Positions 1-14,000 of a stretch of 64,000 nt of DNA are shown in pieces. The number at the start of each line of letters is the position of its first letter. Position 1 is the first letter of the stretch. This stretch comes from Phoronis australis. Its lineage: Eukaryota > Phoronida > Phoronidae. The notes beneath the pieces were generated by a model. The model was not told the origin of the DNA. It saw only the letters and a list, made by a program, of their open reading frames with translations, and searched no databases. The DNA lies in the NCBI GenBank assembly GCA_002633005.1, contig NMRA01000140.1, forward strand, positions 422,367 to 486,366, read 5' to 3'. The position numbers and the translations under genes are program-made.

Positions 1-569
1 GGGAAACTAAAAAGAGCCACAGCGTGGTCAAGTAGTAATTGTCAGAACACCAAAAACGCAACGCCTCGCCACTTCTTATTATAGCCTAAACCACGAAAAG
101 CAAGAGGCAATATGTGACGATTTTCACTCTAAACACAATTACGGCGGATGACAAGTGTTGTGATTGGTTGTTCCAATTTTACGTAGTATGTTTCCACCAA
201 TAAATGCTTGTAACTCGAAATCAGCTAATTAACATATCGTCAGATATTGTTTGCGGTTATATGTTCTAATTCTGCAGCTAATCGACTCGTGGGTTGTTTT
301 GGGTTTTTTTGACATAAAAACTGGTGAAATCAGTGATAACTGTGACTTCAAGTGCGTAAAGACGTTGAGAAATGGTCAAAATGACAACAATAGGTTGTTT
401 GTACGTTCGTACTATGATGCCATTTTAAATGTATAATACCGCGCGACACTCATGTCCGCTTTGTCATTACGTCATGGTATCACAAATAAACTTTCTTCAA
501 AAGATTGACACAAACGACAGGATTTCACCCATTCATGTGCTTTTAACAAAATCTGGTTAGCAGGAAGCC
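1..569. other. No gene seen upstream of the LRR gene
   Basis: AT-rich sequence without a convincing exon. An in-frame TAG at 558-560 closes the reading frame just before the ATG at 570. Promoter and 5' UTR of the LRR gene may lie here, but no TATA box stands out. Confidence 0.4.
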
Positions 570-2601
570 ATGATGAATTTTTATACAATTACCAAACCAG
601 TGATCATAAACTCACCGAAAGTAGTATTTCTTAAAACCACTTTGCGTAAAAACATACTTGGGGAGAAACAAGCAGGGTCAGCGAAAGGCCCCGTTAGGCG
701 TCGCTTCGCCCTTGTCGCGTTGTTTGAACTAGACAGTATGTTTATGATTTCAGTTTTCTGTAAATGCCGCACTGAAAACCACTTCATTTTGTCAAGAAAA
801 GTACAAGATCTCTGTTTATACTTTGCAGCCTTTCCACTGGTTCTATTGTCACTATCATCCATAGTGTCGTCTCAAGAACAGGGCAGATGCCCAGCAGATG
901 GCGTGCTATCCTACTCATTCGCACGTCGATTTGCGAGGAATTCTTTCATTGATCTGTGGAACTGCCAGATAAGTAGGATTCCTGGTACGAGTTATACATA
1001 TACTACCGTACTAGAGTTTCAGTACATAATCCCGCGACTTATATTTTGGGAAATGACGTTTGCTGGACCTATAATTCAATTCCAACGCCACTCCCAACGG
1101 AATCCAGCACCACGGTGGCTTGGATTACTTTGGCCGGAGTTGTTTGAATGGAAAATTGGAACATTTGGTAAGATACAGTAACGGTAACCGTTGATAAAAA
1201 ATTGGAAGGAGGGATTTTTGGTTGGAAAACTCCAGGTTTTGTTGAAAGCGTGAAGTTCAACCATGTTGTTCATTCATTGACTTTGGATGGTGCTAAGCGT
1301 ATTTCCGGAACGCACCTTCGTCAGGGATTGTCTGCAGAAACTCATGATTTACGTTTTGTACTGATTCGAGTAACAATGTTGCCTTAGTGTATAACGTAAA
1401 CGTACGTAGACCAAGACGAGATCTCGTATTTGGTAACTTTATTGAAAGCTGCCTTTCACCCTGTTTAGCTGGCTAAAAACAAAAATCTAGGTCATTTAGC
1501 ATATTTTCATAAAATTCGTCTCTTAATAGTTTTTTTTTCGGGATAGGATTCTATTTCCGTTACTAACTCAATTTATAAGCATTGCGTGCTTGAGCCATTT
1601 GCGAATTCGCACTTTCCTGACCCGAGTAAACTCCAAAGGAGTTTTCTTGCATTGAGTCGTTGTTGGTTTCGATGCTGGCGTTGCAGTAACCCCATCCTCG
1701 CAAGCAATAACGATGTGACCAATTTTATGAGAGTACAATGGCCAGCTAAATAGGGCGAAAGTTAGCTTTGAAAATTAGTAAACACTTTATTGTAAGGATG
1801 ATATTTGAATTATGGTAGCGCATATCTACATTGTAAAAATGTAGCACAGTTTGTAAGCATCGTTACTATAATTCAATCTAGAAATCGGCGGTGACGATGG
1901 TGACGGTGGTGGTAATTACTGATGTTTGCCTTGCAGAGGGCGCATTCAATGACATCAATGCCACGTTATATTCAGTAACAATGAAACGTAACCGACTCCT
2001 ACGTTTACGACTAGGCACCTTCCGCGGGCTAAACACGATGAGATTGGAACTAACGGAAAACAGAATCCGACGGATCGAGGACGGGTCATTTGAAGCACTG
2101 GGCAACAAGCTTACCTCGCTTGATCTCAGCAGTAATCGCATGAAAGTTATTTCAGCTGGGATGTTTAGAGGTCTGGTGAAACTCAAATGGCTTCTTTTGG
2201 GTTACAATAAAATAAAAGTTATTGGCAATGGAGCATTCAGACATTGCCTGTCGCTAACTGATCTGAGACTGTACGAGAATAAAATAACGTCTGTGTCAAA
2301 GGAAACTTTCACGGGCTTACCCCGCTTGACAAAGCTCTCTCTACATCACAACAAGATAAGCCAGATTGACGACGATTCTTTTCGGGGGTTAGTCAACCTG
2401 ACGCTGCTAAGTTTGACTCGTAATAAACTTTGTTGTCTGACAAAAGCTATGTTCAATGGGCTAAGTGGTGTGCACACGCTTCTCATAGATCAGAACGAAG
2501 TTTGTCAGCTCGAAGAAGGGACGTTCAAGCAGCAGTTCCCCAATATCAGAGTCACATCCCGAACGGGATACAGGACAAAATGTGGGATTGTACTTCCCTA
2601 G
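570..2601 (+). CDS. Leucine-rich-repeat protein, two exons, probably secreted or an ectodomain
   Basis: Exon 1 is 570-984 and exon 2 is 1937-2601 (stop TAG 2599-2601). Intron 985-1936 has donor GTACGA and acceptor TTGCCTTGCAG; joining leaves one base of a codon before the intron and creates the LRR-like turn ISRIPEGAF, which supports the splice. About nine LRRs of 24 residues follow, with typical stretches LTSLDLSSNRMKVI and LTKLSLHHNKISQI. Before them are a hydrophobic stretch (LYFAAFPLVLLSLSSIVSSQ, about 826-885) that looks like a signal peptide and a CP motif like an LRR N-cap. The start is uncertain: ATG 570 gives about 359 residues with a long leader, and ATG 738 is nearer the hydrophobic core. 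No transmembrane segment follows the repeats. The C-terminus (YRTKCGIVLP) loosely recalls the hinge of LRR-containing GPCRs, but no receptor exons were found. Function and ligand are unknown. Confidence 0.7.
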
Positions 2602-2605
2602 TTTG

Positions 2606-2765
2606 GCGGATCCCAGGGGCGGATCCAGGATTTTAGGTTGGGGGGCAGGGCAGAGTATTAGCCAAAATTTTGCCCGTCAGACATTTGTATCCTCCAAACT
2701 GCGAAATGGAGTTTTTTTTGGGGGGGGATTTCCCCCTTGGCCCCCTCTAAATCAGCCACTGTATC
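2606..2765. mobile_element. MITE with hAT-like ends
   Basis: Short element just after the LRR stop codon. The left end begins CAGGGGCGGATCCAGG, and the right end, read on the other strand, begins CAGTGGCTGATTTAG; these are imperfect inverted repeats of the CAG-N-GGCGGAT kind. The interior is G-rich then C-rich and codes for nothing. No target duplication is visible, so it is probably old. Confidence 0.55.
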
Positions 2766-2779
2766 ATTAACGTTATGTT

Positions 2780-3160
2780 GAACCTTAGAAAAATGTTCCG
2801 GCAAATTTGGTTGAACTTCGGAAAAATCAAATCTCAGAAACAACTGTCTGGGTTCATATGAAACTTTCAGACACTATGCATTATGCACTGGTTTCAAAAA
2901 CGCTGTTAGGAATTGCTCTTTTAAAAAATGTTCCATGTTTGCATTAGGGGCTATAGGACTCTTACTATTTTTGAGAAAAAAAATCCAAATTCGCATAAAA
3001 CGAAACAAAAACTGTAACAGCGTTTTTGAGAGTTAATCTTGAACATTTGTATCTACATGTAGGCTAATAAAATTTCTTCATGTTATTGATACCGTTGTTT
3101 CAATGCACCGGTACCTTTCTTTCTGCTAATTTTACTAAAAAGACATGGATGGTCACGTGG
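2780..3160. repeat. Old interspersed repeat, copy A (copy B at 8375-8745)
   Basis: Runs of shared words in the same order occur here and at 8375-8745, for example GAAACTTTCAG(A/G)CAC, then AA(A/C)GCTGTT(A/G)GGAAT, then GTTATTGA followed by TTTCTTT. The two are diverged and colinear over about 370 bp. The family was not recognised. Confidence 0.5.
3066..3071 (+). terminator. Candidate polyadenylation signal AATAAA of the LRR gene
   Basis: First canonical AATAAA downstream of the LRR stop codon, 465 bp beyond it. Position and motif only. Confidence 0.3.
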
Positions 3161-6100
3161 TCCAATTAGACTGGTCAAAACAAGGAATGTACTAAACTGC
3201 TTGGTCAAAACTCAAATTTTGCAGGCTCTCTGCATTCAGAAACACACACTTTTACTGAGTCTCGTACACATTAGCGGCTGAGTACACAGATAAGGTCTTA
3301 CATATAAACGAAGGCTTTGCATTCTTATTTAAGGTATGTGCACTTACTAGCAGTGTAAGACCTTGAAATATATCCATAAATGTTTCTAAATTTCAAGAAA
3401 CTTACCCGAAACTCGAAGATACAGTTTTAAGTTTCTCAAGTATTTTAATTTTTACTCATATTCAAAATCGAGGCCCTACACGAACAACCATTCCTTGGAG
3501 ACAATTTTGTCTTTTGGGTAGCAACCAGGATACAAGAGTATACATTACAGAAATTGTATATTGCAAATGAAAACACAAAAACTCCCACTTTTCAATGTAA
3601 TTCACCTTAAAAATTGATTTTCTCATTTACTGAAATGATGCAGAGAGGCTCAGGTGTGTCGAAGGCCCGCGGACCGCGGCCGGTGTCCGGATCCTGTACT
3701 CTCTACAGCTGAATTCTGTTACGGTCCGTTCCTGTGACTTTTCATCATCGCGATCCTGGATCTTCGCTTGGAGGAGGATTAGATTTGCCTGCCAAAATAC
3801 GAGACTGATTTTTGCATTCTGTTACATCATTACTGTTCACAGAAAGGTCTTTCAAAGCACTACTTTTAGTCCCTTAAGAGGTTTGCCCAATTAAATCGAA
3901 ACATTCGACATTCGCCATTGTACGAAACGGGATGTCCCAAGGTAATAGCATATTACCTAAACAGCGCTCGTTGTACCTTTAAAGTAAGAAAATATGCAAT
4001 TCCGCGATCTGAGCTCTCATAAATTACACCGAATTTTACCAAAGGGTTCGTTTTTGTCACAGCGGAGCTCTGCTGAATATTTTAATATTTTATTGAGATT
4101 TACTGTGTTCAGTGAAGAGAATATAGTTGAAAGTGTTGCTTAATATTAGATTTAATTATGTTAATAACCGTTTTGTTATGTTAGAAACCATCCAAAATGA
4201 TTATGTTATGTCGAAAACCTTTAAGAGGGGGTAATTTTGCCATAGAAGCTCCCAAACGTGTTTGCTCAGTAAAAGGAGGGGATTTCATTGTGTTGCTCAG
4301 TAAGAGGATGGGATTCCATTTTGTTGCTGAGCAAGAGGATGGGATTTCATTTTGCCAACTCTCTAAAATGGTAGGTATCCCAACTTCCACGCTCCGTCAA
4401 ACATATAGTGGAGTACCCCCCACACCTCCCCACCCCCCAAGGACTGTGTATATCGCCATTATCAAGTTCGATGACGCGCATAAGAATGTCAACCTCTCTT
4501 TATTCGCCGCCGTGTTTCCGAGTGCCGAGGTCAATGTTTGTTGTTTGACAATGTTTTTTTATCACGTTTTATTAAATGTGATCACAAAAAGGTGCGTCTT
4601 ATTGTCTATTGTTTACATTTTGCTTTGCATTCACAGTCAACAGCAAATGACGTCATCGGCTCTTTGTTAAGTGTTAAGTACAAGGGGACAGTTGGGATGA
4701 TTCTTCAAATTTTATCATTGAAACATCTAACAAACAGATAAAGGTCTTTCAAAAAGAAGTTTACTTTCACACAAAAACAGTAGTTGGAATTCAGTCATTT
4801 TATCCAGGAAGCCCATACATTGCAGAGCTCCGTCCTTAAACTCTTTCATTGACCGTCAATTCTTATTTCATGAAGTTAGGACAAAACAATCTGTGAATAG
4901 TTTATTCGCTTCGTAAAACAAGTCCATAATACCTTATTTATAACAATTATCTGTGATACGGCAACGTCGTGTTGACAGTCAACGGTTATTTTATGATTTT
5001 TAAGATAAGCGATATCGGACATGACATAAAAGGCCGGCGATACATCGGATTGCAGACAACACCTGAATCGGGACACGGGACAGGTAACGAAAGGTAAGAC
5101 CCAGGGAAAGTATTCTAGAAAAACTTTACATATACGTTTGGTCGTGCTATTTCTATTAACTTTTTGGTTCCTGAGTCACAGTTCTGCTTACTGATGGAAA
5201 TTAGTCTTGAAGTCTATCTTATATTTGGTCATCATTCCTATGTGCTGTTACGGAATCCGCGTTCCCCTGAAAAGACGTATTTTCCTGCAGGCCACTCACT
5301 CTTATAAAACTGGTCTTAACGTCTTCCTTACTCGAATTACAAGTTAGTTCTGAGCTTCGGAAGAACTGATAGTTCACCACTCAGTGTTCGAATGCCAAAA
5401 CGACGAGCCGAATACGCAGTGTAAGTTATTGAGCCGCGCATCGAGCAGCAACGGACTGCCAGAACTCCTCGAGCCAAAATTCTAGTGTGAGTAAGGGACA
5501 ATAGGGTACCAATCTGCTAAATAGTGCGCGGCCTAAATCAAAGTTTGTGGCAGCTTGTAGGTACTGTCATCCCAGTCATTTGACGGATTTTATTGGATTA
5601 CTCAACCTAATCTTCAAACTCGGTTTCGCAATCATAGATTTAACATAATACATAAAACATTTCTGATCCTATAGGTAATCATTTCAATTCCAAAAAAATA
5701 ATCTACAAGATCTTTCTGTACAAATAATAGAGAAACTCCAATACTCCAGTACCTCTCACAGACTCAAAAGACAACGATTTTGGATAAATAAGCTCAACAC
5801 ACTTGAACCTAATAGATTGAACATAAAGACTTTATCCTTTACTTTTTCCGCAACAATGTATCATGCTCATTACGCCATATATCAGATGTCAATTGTCATA
5901 TAGTGTTTGATTTTACTTTATTTCTGTTTCTGTTGACGAAGGATGTTATTATATCCAAAAATTTTAGTGATCCATTTTTGTTGTTTTATTTACGTATATT
6001 GAATGTGAACGAATGTTACACAAAACTTTACATTACAAACTACACAACAATTTTGATGACAAACGGGTGCTTGTCACGCACATTCCAAAGGTACTATACA

Positions 6101-8374
6101 TGCGATGACGGGGCTGACGTTGTTTCATATAAAGGTATGCCATTGTTGTGAAACAGGTGAGCGACACAAAGGATGAGTTATCCTTATTATGTGCACCGTA
6201 GCGTTTTTTCAACAGGTGCCCAATCCAAACAGACGCGATAGGCTTCTAAGGTAAAGAGCGATAATACAAGTTAAGCGATATCAGAGTTCTGTTATTGTCG
6301 TGGACTTTAAATTGGCCGTCGAGATTTAAATACGGACTCGAAAACGCCGCTATATAGTTCCAAATCACGTCGGGTTGAACGAGGTGTGAGAGAAAATCTA
6401 ACATTAAGTTTATTTTAAACGGACACCAAGCTATTTTGACATCGGATATGTGACGAGTGGAAGACGAGTAGAATTTTAAAAGGAAAATGTAAGTGTTGTG
6501 TAAGTAGATTAAGCTGTGCTTTGCAAACACTTTGAGAATTGATTTTTGTGTGCGATGATCAGTGAACACGGTTTTATTGTGATTCACAAACCTAAACTGT
6601 TTTCTGCCGTCGAAAAACGTTTTACATTCGATATAGCCACTATGAGCTATTTGCAACATCCGATTTATTAACGAATCCCTGTCGACTCGATGCCTGCATT
6701 AACGATCGTTGAAACTGGAGGCTTTATTTTGCTCTTAAAAGTCCATATGTGACCTGGTTCTATTCAACATGCAGTTAGGAATTTAAATACAACTTTCGCA
6801 ATGTATGCAACCATTTTTGTCTTTGTCAGCTCGCGCAAACCGCAAAACCTTATTTTTGCATTTTTCTGATTGCATAGATTTAACATATTCATTTCCAGGC
6901 GATAGTGATCAGTTTATGTAAATATTGTGAAATGGCCAGGGGGCTACAGACCCGCACTCACACTTGTAAACAAAAGCAAATATCACCTAACACGAGGGGT
7001 CACGTGGTGCAAGACACAAAGGTTGCTCTTTTTATCGGATTATGAAACCACGATCCGCTGACCACTATGAGCATATTGACTAATGGTGATTGTTTTGCAG
7101 TAAGTAATAATTCTGCTAAGAAGGCGTGGTGCCTAGTTCGTTGATTCGCCCGATCGTTGCAGTGCCCTCGATTACCCTACACATACCAAGTAATTTAACC
7201 AACAAGAATTACACCTGAGAATCACACCAAAACAAAAATGTTTTGCAAGCGCTTTTCAAGAAATCGAATCTTCCATTATTCTTTTTGCCCCTCAGTGGAC
7301 AGCTCTGCACGAAACATTTCCTCTGCGCATGACACAAAGGCAAGCACGCACTATTCGGAAATCCGGATTGTTCAACGATTATAGAACAAATCTTCAATCG
7401 GTAGAACGATTTTTACACAATGAAGTCAGGTTGTTACAGAGTTTATCGCAAGTAAATAAACCGAGACAGTAACCAGGGGACACTCACTCAGGAACACTAC
7501 GAGGAAGATTTATGTCAGTATCATCTGCACCTCTTTTTACCTGTTAATGGAACATGAACTTTTGACACCCTTTCTCTTGCCAAAATCATTAATTCTCTCC
7601 TGGTGAACGGTTCGAAACGTGAATCACTTGTGCCGGTACTCAGACGGGTTTACTGGGCGCGTTTCCGTTTTTCTTTCAGGCAGTGATAGGGAAAAAATGC
7701 AGAAACCATTGGCATTGAAATCCTAGGTAACCGTGTTCCCACTCCGCGCGAATTTGATGGTGGGATTCAATAATTCCAAGTAAGTCTAATCCACGAAGAA
7801 TAAGTCTCGAGTTATAGAACCGGTCGTTAAGTTTGTTGATAAACACAATGGCACATAGATGTTCAACTGTTCCTTTGTACTTCGGGCCTTTCAACTGACT
7901 ATCAAACATGCCTTGAGCCTGAGCAGGCTATACAAACCCAGCTGTATGTGAATAGCCGGCGACGAATAAGAAAAAGTATTCTGTTCGCCGGCGAACAGAC
8001 AAGATTGGGAGATCGTGGTCAAATATTGAAACCAGCAGATGGAGCAACGCAGGTAAAAAGGTGATTCAATATAACCATATAAAACAATTTTAGTCTAACA
8101 TGTACAGTGGTTTGTTGAGACTATTTAGTACAGAAAGCCTGAGTGTCAATTAAAATACTTCGCTGGAGTTAATAGTGCGTATACACAGTAAAAATGACTA
8201 GTTGTCGAACTTATGATCTGTGAAATGAAAAATTCCTGGCATATTTTCAAATACTATCGAATCTAACAGAAGCTGAAACGGTACATGGATTTATTGTTGA
8301 CAAGTGCATAGTTCATGTATAATTTAGTGCCGAATCCACTTGACCTTAACGCAATATGTAGGATCCTTAAAAAT
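3161..8374. other. Intergenic stretch without a supported gene
   Basis: Open frames are short and lack exon features. Contents noted: three direct repeats of about 31 bp at 4255-4358 built around TTGCTCAGTAAGAGGATGGG, and a perfect 20-bp palindrome at 7980-7999. Confidence 0.5.
4255..4358. repeat. Three-copy tandem repeat, about 31 bp
   Basis: Three imperfect units with the core GTTGCTCAGTAAGAGGATGG followed by GATTTCATTTT lie end to end. They happen to keep a frame open on the plus strand, but no other coding feature is present. Confidence 0.6.
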
Positions 8375-8745
8375 AAATGTCCAATTCTGGGCAACTTCGG
8401 AACATCGTATCTCAGATATGGGTCATTGGATTCACACGAAACTTTCAGGCACAACGCTCTACGCAATGTTTCACTCCAAAATGCTGTTGGAATAATCTTT
8501 ACACGTCCCACTTTTGGATGTGGGGCTGTAAAACAATGGGACTTATGGTTTTATGAAAGAAACTTTACAGATGTGTGAAAACGAAAACGAAACGATCATC
8601 TTTTAGTTACTGTAACTTAGTTTTGGGAATTTCATCGTGTGCATTTATATCGCACGAAATTTGGTTATGTTATTGACTCTGTTGAGTTGCCGTGAATGTG
8701 TCTTTCTTTTTAACTAAATTTTACAAAAAGAATGGCCACCAGAGC
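8375..8745. repeat. Old interspersed repeat, copy B
   Basis: Colinear with 2780-3160 (see that entry). The short open frame on the plus strand over this copy is not matched by an open frame in copy A, so it is not taken as coding. Confidence 0.5.
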
Positions 8746-11070
8746 GGCTAAGTAATGACAGATTGGTATAATGTGAAACATCAAATCATACGGAATTTCT
8801 ACATTTAATTCAGAAAATATATACATTTGCTGAGTTTTGTAGATAATTAGTTAAATATATAGCTTTGTCGATATCGTACGATATCGTCCTGCATAATCTT
8901 AACGTGTTTAATCACAAAACAAACATGTAGTGCATGTCTGGCGTTTGAGTGTCTACACGAATTAACGCGTTCATGTGCAATACAGCTGAAATCGTTCTGG
9001 ACCAGGTAAAATCCGCTGCAGTTTGATTTTATGTCGAAGTCCAAACGACAGAGACAATAATGGTTAGTGTACGAAAAGACAATGTTTAAAAACCCACCGA
9101 ATTGTGAGCATAGCGAAACTTTTAAGCTCTTCAAGGACAGAATCTTCTTCATTTAAAAATGCTTAATACGTCGAGTTTTGTATTGTTTTTGGTCGACAAT
9201 ACAAGTAATAATATTGAAGCCGATTTCACTTGTCTTTTCTAAGCGGAGAACAGAAATTTCAATCCGGGTAGAATTGTTCATCATGTTTGTTACCTGACCG
9301 TTTTAAAACCATTTTGACATTTGTAAAATATGCGAATCCTTACAACCAAACCCCATTTGACAAAGTATACCTTCCTTTAAGCAAACGCTCTCAATACTGT
9401 CTTTCTAGGTGTTATTTTGATTTCAACAAAGAAATCCATTTGGACAGAGAATATAGGAAGCCTCCTAATGGGTCATTGTGTTTATCTTTGAAATTTGATA
9501 TTCGACTATTTGCAAACAGTTCTTTGAACCCGCATAGTAGTTATTCGTGAGTACCAAAAGGAAATAAAATGGTTTTCAAAGAGGTGTTCGTGTCCGCTCC
9601 ATTATTCAATTCGTGCATTGAATTATTAAATCTTATCAATACACTCGCAATAAACAAATACGTGGTAGTCGTGCTTGAGTCATTTTCGCAGAAGTGGTCT
9701 ACTAATGGCCGGAATTTCCGTTTTGAGTGTGACAGCAAACATAACATCGCTTCGCTTTGGCCTAGATGGAGATTAAGAAGATGTCGTAGTTTTTTAATCA
9801 TCCGGTAGGTATTTTAATGTTGGCGCGCAGTGGGTACTGTTAAGGCTTTCTCGGTTGGGAGACCGTAATTCTATGTGGTTGTTTTTAATAAATAATACGG
9901 GGATTTCGCTGCTGTTTTGCTGCCATTGTTAAATTCTTAAAAGAAGCACCTTTAGGAATTTAAAAACATACAACAGGACTCTGAATTATTGCGGAATGCA
10001 GTACCCTGAGACTCAATTAAAGCTTACTCGAGCCATTTTTGAGTTCGAAATTTCAAAATTAGTCAAGCTCAATCAACTCTGAAGCCGTTTTCTCAGTGAA
10101 GTCGTTGATCGGATGTTCCCGTTGGTAAAGAAAATCGAGTCTGATCGCTGCCGGTGCCTTGAAAGAAAAATCAGTATCAGGTGACCGACTGTATGAAAAC
10201 AAGTGGCTTAATTCGTTTTTCGTTTTCGACTGCTGAATACTGAGGAAAGACTGTTTTATGAATGCCATTCTCGTCATTTCTAGTAAATCAGAATTTCATA
10301 CTTTACCACGAAGTTAATATTCCCTGAGATCCGGTTCGGTGACTTTATATTCTAATAACAGTTTACAGTATAGCTAACCTAATCAGAGCACCTCACATAC
10401 ATATAGTAAACTTTAATACTTAGAAATACCTATTTGGAGTTGACGAAAATAATTACAGATCGGACTGATGTCACCCCAGACGACACCGTGAACCCGAGGA
10501 GTGTCACTCGGCGGATGTGCCATAACCGGGTGAATGACGTTGTAGACCTAGTCCGCAAATCATTCTGTGACCTGTGCGGGACATGATAACGACACGTCAA
10601 GTATGACTTCAGTGTGTGACAGAGTTTTCGGTACGACGGGTTCATACCTGTGATGCTAACAACGCAGGCTTTCTTTGTTTTATTTTTCTCCACGTCTTTG
10701 CTCGGTAATTTTATCCTTGTAGTTAGAAAAAATTATGCCCGTTGGGTCTGTAGTCAACGTGTGGCTCATCGCCCTTGCGTATTATACGTCTAATATTTAT
10801 AACGCCGTGCACGAAAATGACCGACGATCTCCTGCCAGATTTCTTCATCACGTGACTACCACGAAGCGATCTTTCTCAGTTCACCACTGTTTGTACATAA
10901 ATTTAAACGAAACTCTGATTGCATTTGAGTCATTTGAAATTTCCCATCCGTGTAATTTGCGAATAATTTCCTCGCTTTCAGATTCAAAGTACGTTGATGA
11001 TAGCTACAGCCTGCAGCACAATTTCAAGTGCTTCTGTCCTTCACGAGCGTAGACGAGTTACTTTCCTGTA
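8746..11070. other. Intergenic stretch and possible 5' UTR intron of the adaptor gene
   Basis: No supported exon. A perfect 18-bp palindrome lies at 8869-8886. A good splice acceptor (CTTTCCTGTAG) ends at 11071, 19 bases before the adaptor start codon, so a non-coding first exon may lie somewhere in this stretch. Confidence 0.4.
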
Positions 11071-11089
11071 GGTTGCCATAGACTGCGGG

Positions 11090-14000
11090 ATGAGCGGTAT
11101 GGTGTCTGGCAAAGAGCGAGAACCGGATTATAATCAAATCCAATCAAGAATGGATAACGCTTTGACGTTCTTGAGAAAAGAATTGGTAAGTTTGTCATTT
11201 TATGTCGTCTGTAATACATTATAGCTCGCAGCACCCTGTCGCCGGTATAAGACCACGTGCATATAATGCGCCTCTGCTCAGAAGGAAGTAGGCATAACTG
11301 GTTGAGCGTTTAACGTGCAATTTATGACTTTTTCACATCCAATGCCGTGCATGAAGTCGGTAATAACAGGTCTGGTACATGTATGAGGGGTGCAACTGAT
11401 ACGACGGAGTGTCACTCCAGCGTTATCTGTTGATTGAGTTGGACAAAAGTTAGATTTAGTTTGCATATCGCTCGTAATTTGCTCGAAAAAAACTGATAGT
11501 AGACAGTAGTCGAGCAAAATTCTTGGCGATCAGAGCCGCCGGAGTAAGAGAACAGCGTGTTCGGCAAATGGGTGACAATTTGTTAACGGCAATGACTGCA
11601 TATTTATATTTGTTGGTGGTGATAGGAGAGTTAATATGGTATCTAGGCGATCTGGTGCGGGGAAAGTTCAGCTGTGCAGGGTAATATTTGAGAAGGTGGT
11701 GGACAAGAAATGAAGGAGATTTTCACAACTGGGAAAATTTGTTCTCACTCTCCTTCCCTCACGTGGTGCAGATTTGTGTTTTATTTCTGAGAATGCTCAC
11801 CAACTAGTGGTCGGAAGTCACTTATCTCGATAGTCATGCTAACCCATTTCCTAATTAATTTAGTTCATATCTGAAGTTACTGCTGATTGACAGTCGTATT
11901 GTACTGCCTCACTACAGTGTCGTGTGCGATTGAAAACTTCAAGCTTTAGTGGCACCAAAAAATGTCTGCCCTCGTTATAATTCAAAAAAATGTAATTACT
12001 CCATTGTTGTGTCAAATTGTTTGAAAGTCAACATCTGTGTTTAACAAAGGATTGCAACCCGCTGGTTTATGAGCGGCAATTTCACAATTTTACCATGCAG
12101 TTCCACGCGTGATTTTGACTGCAGGCTGCAGCACTTTCTCACGCCAAAAGGACGAAAGCTTTCTATGTCAACCAGAACATTGTGTTCTCACGACTGTTTG
12201 ACAAGCTGCTATCTCTTCAATCGGGCGAACAATAGCTACACGTTCCCCTTATACCCAGGGTGACTGATTTCTACCAAAGGTCGGCAATGCTGAGCGCATG
12301 GAGCACACATTCTATTTCAGTTATGGCGAAAACAGAGTAAATTTTGAAAAGTAGCGCAATAATGGTTTCGCTTAGTTTTGACAAATGTCTAGCACATATC
12401 GTATTGGCATGCGTGTTTATTTATCCAGTGGTCTATGGATAGTTGAATACTCCCCGCGCACCTATGTCAAACTGGATTTAAGGTTATCGCAAGGTCACAT
12501 AAACACACATAACGGAAGTAGCAATTGGCTGCAAGTCAAGTTGCCATTGTTATGATACAAGTCAAGATATTGGAGTCAATCAGATTCTACAAAACGACGC
12601 CAGTTCCGTCAAAAAAACTTTTAAACAACTCCGTTTTGCTATAAAATTGATCTCAAAATATTTCTAACACAGATGAGAAGTGATTTCTGGGGCTTAAAAA
12701 AACACAATTTGTAATTGTTCGAGGCCATGCTTTGCCGCTGTATATAAAATTACCCGCCGTGACAAATAACTTGAACAGCCGAGTCTTAAGCAATAACAAA
12801 TTTTCAATTCTTTCCAATCCCAGAATTCACCTCTACTGATTTCAGACTAAGGAACACGTTGAAATCAAATCCGTTACAAACCGCCGGGTCTTGAAATCAA
12901 GGGTTGTTTTTGAGACGCGGGAAAACCGGATTATAGACGCGTTTAGGATGAGAAACGTGTGCGCGCTCAGTTTTCAGTTCTCTGTGGTTGAATGTTGGAA
13001 ACTGCACTTCTTTTAAATTTCAGTACGTAAAATTTCACACTGCTATTTGAAAACGGTATTCCTGTTGGAAAACTGTTGCATTATGAATCTACACATTTTT
13101 TATTTCTCATTGTACAGTTGTTTTACATTTCACGCAGGTTTGGATTACATGCGAATTTCGAGGCTACGTCTTTTTAGATTTTATGTTGTAGTTACAGTTT
13201 GTCGAATGGACCTTTCAGCAGATTTGTTTGGTGGTGCTGAAAACAACTGGGTCGAAGCACAGTGACTGTTTTTGCTTTTCACGAAAGTCGGGCGAGAATT
13301 CCAGATCCTTGTTGATAAACATGTTTTTAATAGCATATCACCTGCACTCACACGGAGTTCACCAGTGCTTGGCGGGTTAGACAGTGGCCGACGTGAACTC
13401 TCACTGCCCGTTACGCAACGGTAGTTTTTATTGGGATCAATTTCTACCTGTTCGACCACAAGTGTGTTGAACTTCTATTTTGAACGCACAGGAAGGTCAG
13501 CGTAGAGATGCTCGGCATTTTACCTGAAGGTCAGCGTAGTATTCAAATTACGATCTTAGAATCAAAAAAGTTTCATGGAATTTCAACACGAATTTGTTTA
13601 TTGGGTACCTTTGAAATTATTGAATGGATTCAGTCATTGTTATTGGAGGGTGTACACGGTAAAAATAAATTCTGCATAGCTCAGAAACAAGTAACGCGAT
13701 CGCGGAAACAAATTCCACACCAATTAATCAGGCCATTTTTTGTAATTTCCATGGACACAATTATCAATAGACAAAATAAAAACAGTTAACCGCGGCCTGA
13801 CAATAAACTCGAACACCAGCCTCCCGTTCAGTAACGCCAGGACCTCGCTAAAAAGCAAGACTTCGCGAGATTACGTGAGATATTGCCGTGCATTTTAAAT
13901 GAGAACACGTGACTTTGACTAGGTTTTAGCTAGGTCCTAGCGTAGGTCCTAGCGTCTACTGAACGCACGCCAGTTTGTCCCCTCCCACCAAGACCCGCTA

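Noticed and set aside
985-1181. Continuation of the 570-1181 frame as coding
   Set aside because: The donor at 985 joins in phase to the LRR exon and makes an LRR turn; the remaining frame looks like random intron.
6246-6659. Minus-strand frame of 137 codons
   Set aside because: No recognisable domain, no splice partners, composition like its AT-rich surroundings. Probably chance.
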